Shown: positions 23,591 to 39,221, numbered from the stretch's first letter. The stretch is DNA of 64,000 nt from Congeria kusceri (GCA_027627225.1 CM051027.1:45322618-45386617), one strand, 5' to 3'. The notes: generated by a model not told the origin, from the sequence alone. Numbers and translations are program-made.

Positions 23591-26500
23591 TTTAGATTGA
23601 ATTGCAATGCAATGTGATATACATGTATTTACACGTTGCTTTATATAGTACACGCGTGCAAAGTGTGATGCTTGATGGGCTATTAAGCGGGGTTGAAACC
23701 TTTAACAAATTATCATTAGTTACCCTACAGCTTATACAGCTTTAGTTTGCGTCTATTATGTTCAATACGAGTTATTTTACTTACAGTCGAATTGATAGCA
23801 TTAGATATGTACTTTGTTATATATCGCTGAGTACAACGCATGAACTTCATAAGGTATGTAGCAAAGCCGATAATGTGCTGTCTAAATTAGATTCTTTGAA
23901 AATGTACAGGAATATAATGAACCATTTATGAATGAAACGTTTGAATACTGCTTCGAATGTCATTGAGAAAGTAATGGTATTACAATTCAAATTTTATCCT
24001 ATGTAATTACTAGGTTTTTATGATTTGCAATATGGGTTGTTCATTGCACATTAACAGCGGTGACGTTATACATAAAGCAATTTTAACAAGGTGGTACGGG
24101 CAGAAATGCGTCTACGGGAAGTGTAATATAAATTCATTGAGCTTATACAAGTAATTGCATTTCCGTTTTGTTCCATGTAGTGCTTATTGGTAACGAATTG
24201 TTGTTTCGAACAAGTTTCTATTTTTAAAAGACTACATCCTTGATTTTTTGCAATTTGTAATTGTATTTTCTTAAAACATTGCGATGAGAACGGTTGCTGA
24301 CAGATTTTTCGATATACTGAATCCTATTTCTGCCAGTAAATAACGTTGTATAAATTAGAAATTATACGTTTAAATTAGTTACTGATATTTTATAGTGATA
24401 TCATATTTAACTGCTAAGAACGAATGTTTATTTGTCTGTTTTGAGTTGTTACTGTTATTTGATAGGTGTATCATACTTAACTGTAAGAACGAACCTTTAT
24501 TTATCTGTGTCTGTAAATTATTTTCTGCATACACCACAAAGCTGACCACTCTTCACATAATTACCGAATGGAGACTTTAGTATGAAGAATATCGTACATG
24601 AACGTTATAGTTATTGAAATGACGAATGTCTAGAATTGTGTCTTGCACCAGTCAATGAACATGTATTTAAAGTACACAAAACTAATGCAGAAGTTTAATG
24701 TTAAAGTTTGCTCGATTAACACTATTCTATAGAGAAATGCATTAGATTGTTATTATAGGAATTGTACATCGACAGCTCATTCGGGAGTTGTCAGGTTATT
24801 GAAAAACTATTACTATGCATCAATTAATATGGAAAATTGACGATTTGTAACAAAACTGAATTGTGAGTTTTTTTTTCTCAAGAAAATCTAAACTCTAGAA
24901 AAGGAAATTGAACCATTATTCATAGTCAGCGGGAAAATAGACTGATATCAATGCCGAAGCTAGTTCATAAAATACGCTATATAGACAGACAATATTGTTT
25001 GTATTTGTCAAAAATAAATCAACACAAAACTTAAAATGAAAACTGTGGTATTCATTTAAATTTAATCAATAAAGTTCATCGTAACGAACCATGATCTTTT
25101 TGAAACAATGAAAAATACATAACAAATTATACTTCTATCTTATCTGATGTCGATGACTTAAACTCTATAGGTGATTGCATGCAGCAGTGTCCGTTGTAGA
25201 TGTGAGACGCCTATACTCGCGGTGTGTGTCATGCGCACCATGCCTATCATGCAGAATATTCTGTATACAATTAACTTGAACCATTTAAAATTGAACCATT
25301 TAATTATTATAGGAATTAAACGTACATTGATATAATGTGTGTTATTTTAGTTCTGTTACAATTAACTGAAATTTGTTAAATTAATTAAATCAGTTAAAAG
25401 TTATCTTTACACAACTGTTATTAAATTGCCAGACTGGATTGTAATTGAAACAAAAGTATACCAAAAGCCCGTGTTGAAAAAATCCTTTTATTTTACTTCT
25501 TTAATGTTTTATCTTTTCATAGATAAATCAAACTTTGTAACAACGGTTCATATGTCAATCACCATAGAGCACGATCACGAGTGCATAATAAATTAACTTT
25601 CCTGGAGATGGTGTGGAATAGAAAGAACATCAATATATTTAGAATGAGGCTCTGTTTAAAATCATTGATGTTATGATTACGTTTAATTGTATTTCAACTG
25701 AATGATGTAACCTTTGTTATTACTATTTGTATTGCATTGACTGTTCCAAGGCAATGACCAAAGTTTTAATAATATCTGTGATTGTTTAGTGTTGTGCAAA
25801 ATTGTTTTGTGTGATTGTATTGGCAATTGGTTATTTGTCTAAAATTAACACCGGATGATGGTAAAAATGGTTTCTTTCAAGCTGATCAAGCTGGAGATTC
25901 ATATTTTTTTTATTTAGACTGAATGGCGAGTCGGAGATATCAACATTAACTAGAATACATGTATATCATACATAGCTATTTTTGTAATATATGCAGAATG
26001 TATTATAAAATTTACTAGTCACTATTACATGGGCCATTATCGGTTGTTCATGTGAGCATAATTGCGTTCATGTACATAATCACACTATTCGGTTAAATGA
26101 GATATCACGGTCACATTGAAAATAAATACAAATGTATTTTATGTTGCTTTTTTTATGACGAATACAATTTAGAAATCTATATTTACATTGAAAAGGTCTA
26201 TGTACTTACTATTTCAAAAGTATAATAATTCATGCTTGTTTTAATATCATTAAACATAGACAGAAATAAATTATATAAAAAAACATTAATGCATACAATC
26301 AACTGCTACTTATTGTTGAATACACTCGTTTATTATATTCCTATAGATATTCTGACTAAATACTGGTATATTTTGGTATTAAATACAACCGGCCAGGTAG
26401 AATTGCCGAATTTCACACTGTTATATAAAAACCCGTCTTCAGCGACTGGAAAAACCCGACTAAATTACGTTTGTTGACATGTATTCATGCGCGTTCTATA

Positions 26501-29500
26501 AAATGGTACTATTTTTATTATTATTTTGTTTGGACCTAATAAAATCATTTGCTGCGTAGCAAATATGTGTTGTTGTTTTTGATAGTAAGGATATATGCCA
26601 TTATTGGAATATAAAATGAATGTGATGTTTCGTAGGGTTGTAGCCTTACACAATCAACTCGAGCCTTACATTCCACCGGAACACCACAGTCATGATTCGG
26701 AACAATTGTTTCCTGGACGTGTACCTATTTTCCACGAATTCCTTCGCAATTCCTACTCAGTCAGCTAATCCGATCAAGTCTCATACAATTATATCAGTAT
26801 TGCCCGGCGTTGTTTTAGGGGAAATAATTGTGTAATTGTATTAACAAAGAACGAACGATGTTGGTCCTGTTTACTTCGTAAATTTGATATTTTCAACAAT
26901 GCCCTTGTCTTGATTTATATCTTGATATATGATATGTTACGATTTTGGCAGGGGTTATTGGAAGATGTGCAGTTCAATTAGCAATAAAAAATATTTCAAA
27001 CGTATGTCATATTTCTGGATAAAAATGTATTCTTGTTTATATTTTATAGTCCTCTGCTCACTACTGAAATAATTGCCTCTCACAGCTAGCAATATACGGT
27101 GGCATAGATGTGACATGTGCATGTTTTTATTTATGTTTAGTTTTAGTTTATAGTTTATTTTCATAAGTTCCATTAGGTCCAAAGACCCATGAGGACAACA
27201 TATTTACATAAAGCAATATGGCAGGACAGAGTATAGAACCGAAATAACTAAACAAGTACATGTATACAATGTTTGTTGCTTATGGAGCATACAATTATGA
27301 AAAACTGTAAAACACGTTGGAGATGAAGATGGCGCAATCATATTTTACTAAAAAGTATGTTGCAAAACCATGCAAATCTGACACTTTGTATTTTAATAAT
27401 CATGTAAGGTATAAAAAAAAATTTATTGAATCAATTGAGCAATTGAGGAAAGTACGTGGTTTTATTAATTCTGCACGTGATTTTACAGGTTAATGTAATT
27501 TCATTTAAGATTAATCTAGTTTACTGTTTAAAGGAATGTCGTAAACTAATTATTTCCAACTTTTAGTCCCGAAGTTGATTTGAATAGTACTCGACACATG
27601 TCATTTATGCTCATTTTGCCAAAAACAAATCAATGCTGAACTAAGGTTAGAAATCTGAATTTATTTTAACTTTAACGTCACACAATTGTTTCAAATCGCC
27701 TTGTAATGAACTAAATTTATGAATATTTTATCTTTCTGATCAAACTATACGGAAATCAACGCATAAATCATTGATCTGATTAATTCATTCGTAGTATTCT
27801 CTATAGCCTCTCATCAAGGTATAGACAGATATTCTATTGTTGATCCTTCAACGGCGAGACAAGGGCTGCAAGAGCTCTGAAAGACTTTTGTGATCAGCTG
27901 CTCTCAATCTAAAAATGTGCTCCGAATACTCAAATAGACGTCTTGTCAGTTGAAATTCCCTTAAACGAAATAGTGACATGGGCAGATTTCAGTTTAACAT
28001 AAGTATTTTATTAACGTTTATCGATAACATTCTGTTAGAAAGTACAATAAAAAAAATAAAACATGACGTTATCAGAAATAATCAGATTACTACTGTGATA
28101 TAAATATTCTTCGTAGTATCTATGTCGTTTCATGTCTGTACATGATTGAGATTTTGTATATTTCTGTACATACACATATTATGTAACCATATATTACAGC
28201 AAATGTATGTTTAAAACATTTCTGATCATTGAAACGTATAAATCAACATGTTAATATTTAAAAATCCGGTATATACTGTGCAATTATGTATACTTGTGAT
28301 ATTTATATATATTGTATACTTATAACCAGACAATGATGTGCCGTTTTCATAAAAATATGCAGCAGTATATTTCATAATTTCAATTTTTAATGATCTTCAG
28401 GCAGACAAAAGTATGCTACAATCTACATACATGTCACAGAGATATTCATCAGTGTCATTAGAACATATGCTGGCATTAGCTCTCTATGTTCATTGAAATC
28501 ATTTCCCTAATTTTATGTAATAAAGCACGATAAATAACCATGGTAGTAGAACGCTAGCAATTATATCGATTGCACAGCCATGATTGAGTGAATTATTAAG
28601 CGAACAAATGTATATGAAGCCATATTTCATTGAATATCACATGTGTCGAAATCAGATGCCAAATACTATTAATGAAATACGTTTGAAGAGCGCAATTCAG
28701 GATATGCTAAAGGTAATCAAGTAAATCAAGTAAAGACACTTCTTATTAGTTTTTTTAACGGTTTTTATGCCGCCAACAGTCTTTTGAGAGGGTCATTTCC
28801 AAGATATCGCGGAAAACTACTTCTTTTCTTTGCAGGCTACGAGTCAGTAAATCGAAACCTGAAAGGGTCCTTCTTAAAAAGAGCAACAATTCACGAACGT
28901 TTTCTTAGCTTTTAAAAATTTAAGATAATGTATGTCATGTGTTTTATAATGTGTATATCATGTGATTTATTATAATGACATTTCCTTAAAAAGTCAATTT
29001 ATTAAAAATGGGTGTTCTGGAATAAGACCACTAAATTAATGCGCTACATCGGTTATTTTTGACTCGTTGCGAAAGTGTTATTTCTTGTTACTGATTCTTA
29101 TTTTGAATATTTTGACAACAAATTAGTGCAATGTATTAACTTTAAACTGTAGTATGGAAAATCAAGAGCACGCATCGTATGAACTACTTTTGACTCATTA
29201 GGCTACGAACCAATAACAAGCGATGCTCCTAACTACCGCGCTTCGTCGGCCATTGTGCATCTTTGATTTAACCACTAACATCGTAATCGATATAGCACGT
29301 GCTATGGAACGGCGGTACAAACAAAAATAAGAGAGTTACCACAAACAAATATACAGGTATTATACAAGACTTTGGTTAACATATACGGTGACGTGAACAT
29401 GAAATACAATGTACACGAAATGACAAGAAAACATGTAATATTGAACATTAAAAAATCACATAGAAAACAGCTAATAAAAACACCAATATGCATTATAAAC

Positions 29501-30057
29501 AGTAAACTCGTATCTCATATTGGTACACATAGAGAAAATGTATTTAAAATAGTTGCAGTTATAAATGTACACAATGGACTTATTGTTTATTTGGTTTTCG
29601 ACAATCTGCACCATGATATGCGCGCGCCTAAGTTAGGTCCGGCGTCAGTGCAAAACCACTGTAATACTGGATATTCTATGAAATTTGACATTTTACAACA
29701 ATTCTTCTATTTTCGCGATGTAAAACTTTCATTGGCCATCAGTTACTTTCCATTAACACTTGTCAATGTATGATTGTGTCAATTTCCTATGCAATCGGAT
29801 TATATTTTCTCAAAATCGGACAATTATCGTCCAATTATCTCGAGTGGTGTTGTATTAAACCAGTGTCAATCAAAGGTAATTTGGATTGGGAACCGTCATT
29901 ACCTCCAAATAGTGTGGCTATTGTGGATTACTGTCCCATAACTTGTATACAATCAGCGGTATATAAATATTTAAATTTTATTGGCCGCGTATAATGTTAT
30001 GACCAGAAAGAGGCGTCCCCGGACACAGTAAGCGGACAACCTGATAACATACACAAA

Positions 30058-31020
30058 ATGGCATCCAACACGTCCAATCCTACATCACCTCCCTCATTTG
30101 ATACAGCTTCTACTATCTACCACATCATTTACAATTTCTTGCAAGCCAGTTGACACCTGTGCAAAGTCTCCACAACCTTAGCCCACCACCTGCTTTGCCC
30201 CAGAGCGGCGGACCTATATATTCACCCCTGGTTATCCAACAGACTCAGGTACCGTCTTACATTGATGCAAACATGTACAATGCCATACTAATTAAATTAA
30301 AATCAATCAAAGAAGGTCAAAGAAACATTCAAACAATATTAAATAAACTGGATAAAATCGAAAGTGATGTTAAAGCCATCTCGGGTAAAATTACACAAGT
30401 GGAAGAAAAATGTATCACACTCAAAACAAAACTAACTGATACCGACAAAAATTATCCTATCTGGAAAATAGCTGAAAATTCGACAGTGATGTATGTGATG
30501 ATATCAGGTCTAAGCATCTACTCAGCCACATGAAATCCCTGCAAAATGAGAATTCGCAGTTGTCCGAAAGTCTCATAGATCTTCAAGCACGGTCCATTCG
30601 CGACGACCTACTTTTTTTTTAATTTCGAAGAAGAAAAGTCTTTTGAAAACTGTCTGAGTAAAATTCACCAATTCTGTGAACAACAGTTACAAATGGATGA
30701 CCCAGTGAATAAAATCAAAATCGATCGCGCACATCGGGTCGGCTAATTTGAGCAGGGCAAGAAACGTCCTATAGTGATGAAATTTTTACGCAGAGCGCAG
30801 ACGAAAACTGGTGCCTTACTTGTTACAAGCCCGGAAGGACGGAAAGCAGGCGTCGCTTTCGTACGATACTCTGTACATTTATCGTATTAAGTATACGCAC
30901 GATCAACCACCTCCATGACCTGTACCGGAAGTGCCGCACCGTGAACCCCGGAACAACCTTCGTTGTGACACCGGAAGTCAGGTCGCTACTCAGACGCGTA
31001 CCAGTTAGGAAGCCGACCAG
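30058..31020 (+). pseudogene. LINE ORF1-like protein, broken
   Basis: ATG at 30058 opens a short Ser/Thr/Pro frame that stops near 30152 and resumes in another frame. Residues encoded at about 30270-30450 form a coiled coil (KLKSIKEGQRNIQTILNKLD onward). A later frame has LQARSIRDDLLFFNF and DRAHRVG with RPIVMKFL, the RRM signature of L1-type ORF1 RNA-binding proteins. In-frame stops occur after RVG (near 30745) and again near 30885. ORF1 proteins coat LINE RNA in the ribonucleoprotein. Confidence 0.65.
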
Positions 31021-31029
31021 GAGCAGCCT

Positions 31030-31857
31030 CGTGTTTTATCGTGGAACTTTCAAGGGTTATTAACGAAAATAAATGACAGTGATTTTCTAATTTTTATTAA
31101 AGCCTATGACATACTTATTCTTACGGAAACGTGGAACTCTAATTTCGATTGTTTCTCATGTCCTCGTGCTAAATGTAACAAGAGAGCGAAGCGGGACAGT
31201 GGTGGTGTTATAGTATATTTTAAGAAGCAATATTCAAATTCACTAGAACTCGTTCAACTGAACGCTAACAGTAGTATATGGTTTAAACTAGAAAAGCTGT
31301 TATTAGGTCTAGAAAATGATATTTTTGTATGTGCATGTTATATACCACCTTGTGAATCACCAGTTTATTCGAATGTAAACTCGCCGCTATTTGAATTTGA
31401 TTTTGATGAGCAGTTAGCTACTGATATACTTAATTACAATCAACAAGGAGACATCTTATTAGTGGGTGACTTAAATTCGAGGGTATGTGATAGTCCGGAC
31501 ATCATAGAAAATATTCATCTTGACCGTTATGTACATATGCCTGTTTATGACGTTCTGCTTGAAGTATTACCGGTGCGCTTATCGTTTGATAATCATGTCA
31601 ATCAATTTGGTAATAAATTGTTGTCGCTTTGTACAGAAAACAGTATACTAATTGTTAATGGTAGATTAGAGCCGGGTCATTTTACCTGTTTTAATAATGC
31701 AAGAAATTCATTTGGAGCTAGTGTTGTAGACTCCATGGATGTCATTGTTAACTGTAATCTGTTGTCACGCATTTCTAGTTTTAAAGTGCATGATTTAACT
31801 GAATTTTCTGACCACTTTCCTATTGATTGTACTATTACATGTACCTACGTAATGTAA
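31030..31857 (+). pseudogene. LINE apurinic-type endonuclease domain
   Basis: A continuous frame of about 270 codons without a usable early Met. It contains LILTETWN, DSGGVIVYFK, CACYIPP, GDILLVGDLNSRV and, at the end, SDHFPIDC. These are in the order of the exonuclease-endonuclease-phosphatase fold that nicks target DNA for LINE priming. It ends at a stop at 31855-31857. The reverse transcriptase continues in other frames, so ORF2 is broken. Confidence 0.75.
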
Positions 31858-31859
31858 CA

Positions 31860-33680
31860 AATGTGTATGTTAATAAGATATGTTGGGAAGATGGTAAATC
31901 CGTTGATTTGAACATTATACCGAATAGCAAAACACCTTTATTTGACGTTATTACAAATAATTTAATACGGAAAATGAAAATTTTATCACATGCATTTATC
32001 AACTATGTGAACGTATACATGATGTTTCTTTTCAGCTACACGGACGTACGTTTAATACAAATAGTAACAAATCACGAAAGATCTTTATGGTTCGATCATA
32101 GTTGCAAAGAGCACAAAAAAGGCGTGTTATAATTGTAAACGCATGTTTAAAGTGGAGCCATCAAATGCAAACAGAACGTCATTTTTACAAGCAAGATTAA
32201 CCTATTGGAAAGTAAAACGTACGACTAAGACCAAGTTCTATAACAAAGAAAGTAAAACACTATCCAATTTAAGTAAGTCAAACCCAAAACAATTTTGGAA
32301 ATATATTAATAAATACAAGCCTAATAAAACGTACAGTACTAATGATGTGAAGATGGAATAATTGATAGAGCATTTTAAACATTTGTCTATTACACCTCAC
32401 CCTAGCTCTTTCAATGTGGATCACAACGTTACAATAAATGAAACTCTTAACATTGACTAGTTAAATCGCCCTTTTACAATATTAGAAATACAAAATACTA
32501 TATCTCAGCTTAAACGGCACAAATGTCCTGATATATATATATATAACAACGTTGCGGACTTTTTTTTATTCATTGTAAAGAGTTTATATCTCCATATCTT
32601 GTTAAAAATTACATTTCCGATTAAGGTATATATCCTGAATATTCGTGTAATGGAGTTATCGTCCATATTTTCAAAAAAAAGAAGAAGAAACTCTTGCTGC
32701 TCATTATCGAGGGAAATTATTAGTAAATATAATGGCTAAACTTGTTTCACTTACACTGCGCAACAGAATAAAGTCATGGTGCGAAAATGATATCATATTT
32801 AACACAGCGCAGTTTGGATTTCGAGATAACCGTAGCACCATTGACTGTATTTTTATATTGCACACTATAATTAAAAACATTATAAATAATAAATACAAAC
32901 TGTATTGTGCTTTTATCGATTATGAAAAGGCTTTTGATACTGTAATACTCGAAGCGCTTTTGATTAAATTGGTGCAAATAGGTATAAGTTGCAAAATGTT
33001 AACTATGATTAAGTCAATTTATCAGAATGTTAAATCCTGTGTTAAAAACCATAACGATATGTCTTATTCTGATGTTTTTGATGTGACATTGGGAATTAAA
33101 CAGGGGGAGCCTTTATTACCATTATTATTTATTTTATTTATAAATGACATTAATAATTTTTTTTTTTTGATTTTAATACTCTGACTGAAAAAGACTTACG
33201 TTCCTTATCTATATATATGCTGTTATTTGCTGATGATATTGCTTTATTTACTACAAGTCCAGAGGGTTTGCAACTGCAACTCAATTCGATTCATCAATTT
33301 TCATGTAAATGGGGATTAAAGATAAACGTTAATAAAACTAAAACTTTTGTGTTTGAAAAAATAAAAAGTAACTGTACTTTTAGATGGAATATTAACGAAG
33401 AACTTGTTGAAGTTGTTGATGAATTTTGTTATTTAGGAATTATTCTGCATTTGTACTGGTAATATATCAAGAGCAGTAAAGTCACTCAATGAACAAGCGT
33501 TAAAAGCATATAATCATTTATTGTCAATCTTTAGTAGAGTTCAGCTCAATACTAAAATAAAACTTTGCCTTTTTGATTCCCTAGTTGCCCCAATTATTTT
33601 ATATGGGTCTGAAATATGGGGAATTTAAAACATTCAGGAAGTTGACAAACTGCATTTTAAATTCTGTAAAACCATATTAG
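31860..33680 (+). pseudogene. LINE reverse transcriptase, fragmented
   Basis: Pieces in three frames: a linker (WKVKRTTKTKFYNKES, SNPKQFWKYIN, about 32150-32360), the RT palm start (AQFGFRDNRSTIDCIF, FIDYEKAFDTV, 32732-33184, with LGIKQGEPL) and LLFADDIALF with GLKINVNKTKTFVF (33217-33462). The catalytic FADD is intact, but frameshifts and stops separate the blocks. A C-terminal part continues to about 33680. Confidence 0.75.
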
Positions 33681-36600
33681 GTGTACGTCCCCAGACATCA
33701 AATGCTGCTGTCTTGGGAAGATTTCCTCTGTCAGTTATATGCAAACAGCGTGACCTAAATTATTGGATCAAAATTAAGACATACACAGAGTCTCTTATGC
33801 ATATTGTTTACACCGAGCAATGTAACTTCTACAACGAAACTATTAGACATGGTATGAATAACAGTAATTAATTCATTTCGACTTGGTCTTAGCTGACACA
33901 GCACGCGAACTTTTATACGAGACACGTATTGCGTTTGTGAACGGTTACCGATCGATTTATCATTTTCCGTCTCTGTCTTTTACATATTCTAGGTTTTTGA
34001 TATGGCAATATACAACAGTTATGTTGATTGAATGTTTGTGTCTGAAAAGCAAGAAAATTGAGAAATTCGCGTAAATGTAGTTCTTATTCTTATTAATATT
34101 TGTATTATCATTATTATTATTATTATATTAACCTATAAGATAAAACCATATTGTTACTTTGAATAATTAACGATATTAAATGAAATGTATGTTTCTTTCT
34201 AATCGCACATGGGTCATATTAAGATAATAAATATGCTTGTGATCACGAAATGGTTTGTATATATTGTGCGTGAAAATATATCCAACACGAGAAACTACAA
34301 AATTTGCCAGCAAACCATTATGTATGTTACATTTAAACACGTGTTATGTTTCATTTCATTATTGAATATGTCGGCGGACTAAATATAAACTGTGCTTTTT
34401 GTTAAACTTGGTCTAAGCTGACAGAGCACGTCAACTCATTTATACGAGACACGAATGGAGACATTACCATCTTACGTTTGTTTAAGGTAACCGATCAATT
34501 TGTCATTTTCCGTCTTTGTTTTCGACATATTCTGTGTATTTGATATGAAAATATAAAACGGGTAATGTTTGATTCTGTAAAGCAATTACTACATCTGTGT
34601 TTTATTTCACTGAATTGTAACTTTCGAGCAGAGCTCCGGATCGAAACAATGTAATTACTGTAAATAATTGAGATTGTGTTATCTCCTAAAGACATACTGC
34701 AATTTATACCCGATGAACTAACATAGTTTCTTAAATACAAACATCTTTCTGATGGGTACACAATTTAATTACGTTTCTTAGAATGTGTTGTACTTTATAA
34801 GGCTACAATAGATTTAACACATGTTTAGTTGGTTCTTGCTTAATATGTTAATTTAAGAAAAATACGAAATTCGCGTAATTATTATAATTATTATTATGAT
34901 TATATCTTAACATAACTATTAGAGAAAACCATATTGTAATTTTTTTAATAATTATCGATGCATGTGTATTACATAAACTGTATATTACTTTCTAATCGCA
35001 CAGGGTCATATTAAGATTATAAATACGCTTGTGGACACAAAATATGGCATGTATATATTGTGCATGAACATATATCCAATGAATTGAGGTATACACAAGC
35101 AACTACAAAATTGCTAGCAAACCATAACGTCTATTACATTTCACTTGAACACATGCTATGTTTCATTTCATTATTGAATATGGCGTCGGTCTAAACATTC
35201 AATTTGCTTTCTGCTCAACTTGGTATAATCTGACAGAGCACGTGAACTTCTTTATACGAGACACGGAGGGAACTATAACCATATTGCGTTTGTTACGGTA
35301 AACGATCGATATGTCATTTTTCGTCGCTGTTTTTGACATATTATAGGTATTTGTTATGAAAATATAAAACACGATCTTTTCGATTGTGTTTTTGTGTCGG
35401 TAAATAATAAATTAACGTCATCGAGACCTCTGTAAAATTTGCCTTACTGAATTTGTATTTTCTAGCAGAGATAGGGACAGCATTAATTTCATTAGTCTAA
35501 CAAGGTTGAGATTGTGCTATCTCTTAAAGACATATTGCAATTTCCAACATAATGAACCGAAACAGTTTATTCAATCCAAGCATTTGTATGATGGTTAAAC
35601 AATTGAATTACGTTATAATATAACTTATTTTTTTTTTTTTATAGCTACAACAAATTCAACACATATTTAGTATGTTCTGTTTTTCTTCTCGTTATTTAAG
35701 GGAAGGGCCAAATTCACGCCAATGTCGTTATTATTATTATTAGATATTACCATAGCCAGTAGGTAAACAATATTGTTTGTATTTTATTAAATAATTAATT
35801 ATATGGACAATTGAAATTTCTTTCTAATCGCATATGGGTCATATTAAGATTATTAATCTGTGTGGACACAGAATGTAATGCATTGATGAGATACCAAAAT
35901 TACAGAACTATTACTCATTACCATTCAAAGAAACAATGTAAAACATGCACTGGCGTGAAGTAACCAACAACTACATCTTCCACCAGATTTGAAAGTGTGG
36001 GAACAATATACATATTCGTGTCGAAACACTGATGCAACTTACACTGAATATAGGACCTTTTCTGACGCAACTGAGTGCATACCGTTAGTTACCGTTGGTT
36101 AAATCAAAATGCATGTTCTCTTCATCGATAAAGGAAATGTTAATGGAGCATACTTCAAAACAATTACGTTTCATGTGGCCTGTTTAAACCTTACAATTAT
36201 ATTTCAGTATTAAACTACATGTACATAATTGTATTAATAAAAAAATATAGTGTTTTTCTACCAAAAATTAGTTTATGGTTTTGTTTACATGCGAGTTCAA
36301 ATAAATTTGCTTTGCAACCAGAGAAATGGCTTACATCCATTAAGAAGATTGGGTTCAACCGTCCAGAATGGTAAACAAATTCCTGTAATTTCCGGCTAAT
36401 AAATAAAACATACCACGGATACTTTTCTCTGAGACGCGGACGACACTGAATCAAATGACAAAATATTCTAATCACATATTATATGCCACTCTTGTGCTGT
36501 TACTCTGTTTATTGTGGAACGATTCAGTACTTAAATTGAATGCTTTATGTCATGTGTTACACTTAAATTGAGTTTCAAATTATAGGATAACTTTTTATTC

Positions 36601-39089
36601 ACCTATTTTGACTTAAAATATACTAAGCCTCGTGCTTAACGGGGTTTAAATCAACAATACATAGAATTGGCCGTTCCAAGACGATGAGCGCTGCAATAAT
36701 AAAGTTCAAGGTGCTTACGTGTTTTGCAGTTGGTCATTTTCCGTTGAAAGGTCATTACCCTTAAAAATCATGATACAGTGACAAAAAAACTATAATAATA
36801 AGCAAATGGAATTGTTGAAAATTGTATGGTGTATATAATAAAAATAATACATAAACATGACTTTGGTACAGTGAAAACTACTCGCATTAATTAAAAATAG
36901 TAACACAAGTTAAAAATATACCGTCCATTCAACAGTTGTAACATATTGCTTAAAATTAAATTAATACATATTTGTTAGCTGCATTTTAGGTGTTTGTATA
37001 TCATTTTCGTTATATACACTGACATATTAGATTTAAATATATTTGATAGTTCGTATAAATTTGTTTCGTTATTTGATATGCTTTAGAAGTAAATTAATCT
37101 TTAATAATAAAGGATCATGAGTTGTCAAATAAATGCATGTATGTGTCTTTCGAAAGAATATAATGCTGATTTCGTATTGCATTTTGCTTGTGTTTTAAAC
37201 AAAATATTTTAGTGTCAACCAAATTGATGGCATGAGTTTTGTACCTAGCACTTTAATATAAATTCGATTGGTTTATATTATTTTGATATGCATCTGTGGC
37301 GAATACAAGTATGTTTTCTCATTGGAGCTGAAGTGCCTGTTCTACACATATCAGCATTATATCTGGGTTCAAGTGTGGGCGTTTTGATTTATACTTACAT
37401 GAATTGTACGAGTACATAAATCACTGTCCCATTTTAGCCATTGTTCATATGATAATTTCTATTTAACAAAAGTAAGCGAAATCAATATGATTGTATTTCA
37501 TCTTTAGATTAATATAATAATGTATTTCTTAAAAAAGCGTCATTAATTTACAACGCATTAAAGATTACTGTAACCAAGAAACATAACAAACATTTGAAAG
37601 CTTACACGTATATTTACCCTTTCTCCACAACATGTTGGGAAGCCAACTCTTGTGAGAGTGCTTATTGATTTATACCTATTGTCCATATTATATTGTTGTT
37701 ATTGTCTGATGATTTCATGGAGTTATTGGCCGTTGATTTTAAAATAGGGTATTTTCGCTTTTAGTTTAACAAAATGTCTTTACATTTTCGTATGTCATTC
37801 CCATCAACTGACAATGCGCATTTTCGGGGAGCGCATATATCAGTTTCCCTGATATTCATGTTGGAAGCACAACATAACATAAATTGTTGGGGAACGAGAT
37901 ACCTACGCGACTTCCGTAGAAATACTTTGTCATTACTCGTTATTAGAAATGCTTAATGTCACAAATTCACAATTAACATATTACTTATGTAGACTTTGAT
38001 GTATGCAATACGAGGATTGTTCAATAAATTCGTAGTTTAACACTTTTTTTTTTCTTTTACACATATCACCTCTGAATTAGACCACCTAAATAAAATCAAA
38101 AGTCTAAATGAAAGAATGTATGTAAATCACAATTATTCTAACACAATGTAAAAATCCGTCTGATATCGTACACATACGATACAGGTAGGTAAAGAGCCCA
38201 AACCGTCACGAGAGGAGTTTATTTAAATGTAACTCACACTATACATACATTTCAAAAGGATGAAAATATTTGGTTAATGAAGAGAAGACCGGAAGAAAAT
38301 TCAACGTCAGAACCTCACAGAGGAGCGCTGAAGGAAAACAGGCGTTGACGGAGTGTGTCTGTTTCTTTTTGAGACTGTGTGTTTGCTGACCTTCACCTTG
38401 AATATGCGAAATGTATCATAACCAATGCATTTCTATTTTTTCTATACTGAAGGCAATTGAAACCAAGAGGTTAAAATTCCTCAAATTCCAAGCACGATGG
38501 CCTACCCAACAGGCCGAAGAATTCCAGTTGGAGATTTCAACAACCTAGCAATGCACTACGGACACCTGCTTTTTTTCTTTCTTATTTAGCCTTCGTTTGC
38601 AAAGACTAAACCTTAGGTAATGAGCCTGAAAGAGTCGAAACAAATGAAAAAATCAGATCAACCCGATGGTTAAATACATAATTGCGATATGGTATATTAA
38701 CAAAATGCCAATACAGTAGGCTGAGTGACACTGTATGTGTACTATGCATTAAGAAAAAAAAATCGTGGCTAAGAATACAGACTGCAGTTGTTAAGTTACA
38801 TATTACGTGCATTTTACATCGCAGAAAGTGACAACGATGTCAGCGACGTAATAATAACCGCCGGGTCGACATTGGTTTAGTTCCTCTTCTATACATCTTA
38901 TTATTGTCCTCACATTATGCTGTTTTAATGAAACTTCGAAAACTTGTTCTTATCATATCCATGTTAATACATGGAAGTGATCACAATTATGGCTGTTTTG
39001 TGACAATGACAGATAAACAACCAATAATATTGCCAATCATGATTAATTGCTAATGTCTGATGTCGACGACTGGACCTTTAGATGGGATA

Positions 39090-39221
39090 GTGTGTCAGCC
39101 GTATCCGATGTAGATTTGAGATGCTTTCACTCGCAATTTATCAGAATATTTATACGTGTGTCAGCCGCGTCCGTTGTAGATTTGAGAGGCTTTCACTGGC
39201 AATATATCAGAATATTTATAA
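39090..39221. repeat. 66-bp tandem duplication
   Basis: Two direct copies (39090 and 39156 starts) of gtgtgtcagccg...ttatcagaatatttata with a few mismatches. 66 is a multiple of three, which explains the open frame across it. The related sequence at 25.15 and 60.63 kb has one copy. Confidence 0.7.

Larger units (their letters stand above)
18300..27060. repeat. Segmental duplicate 2
   Basis: It starts with the block tgctcactactccgacataatgcccc (about 18290), also found near 41410, 27055 and 48630. Blocks 20055-22180 match 7900-9700 and 43720-45060. Blocks 22680-24830 match 53110-54800, and 24840-27060 match 60445-64000 once the insertions there are removed. The first ~700 bases of the ancestral unit are replaced by a LINE fragment (18420-20050). 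No gene is recognised between 20050 and 27060. Confidence 0.7.
29990..33870 (+). mobile_element. L1/Tx1-type LINE, decayed, 3' end lost
   Basis: Order: a GC-richer leader, an ORF1-like coiled-coil/RRM protein, an apurinic endonuclease, then a reverse transcriptase, all on the plus strand with several frameshifts and stops. The left part interrupts a block seen at 10.3 and 46.1 kb. On the right, duplicate sequence resumes at about 33870. Boundaries are approximate. The L1/Tx1 placement rests on the ORF1 type. Confidence 0.75.

Noticed and set aside
26232..26477. 81-codon AT-rich plus-strand frame
   Set aside because: The paralogue near 63.35 kb does not keep it open and no family is recognisable.
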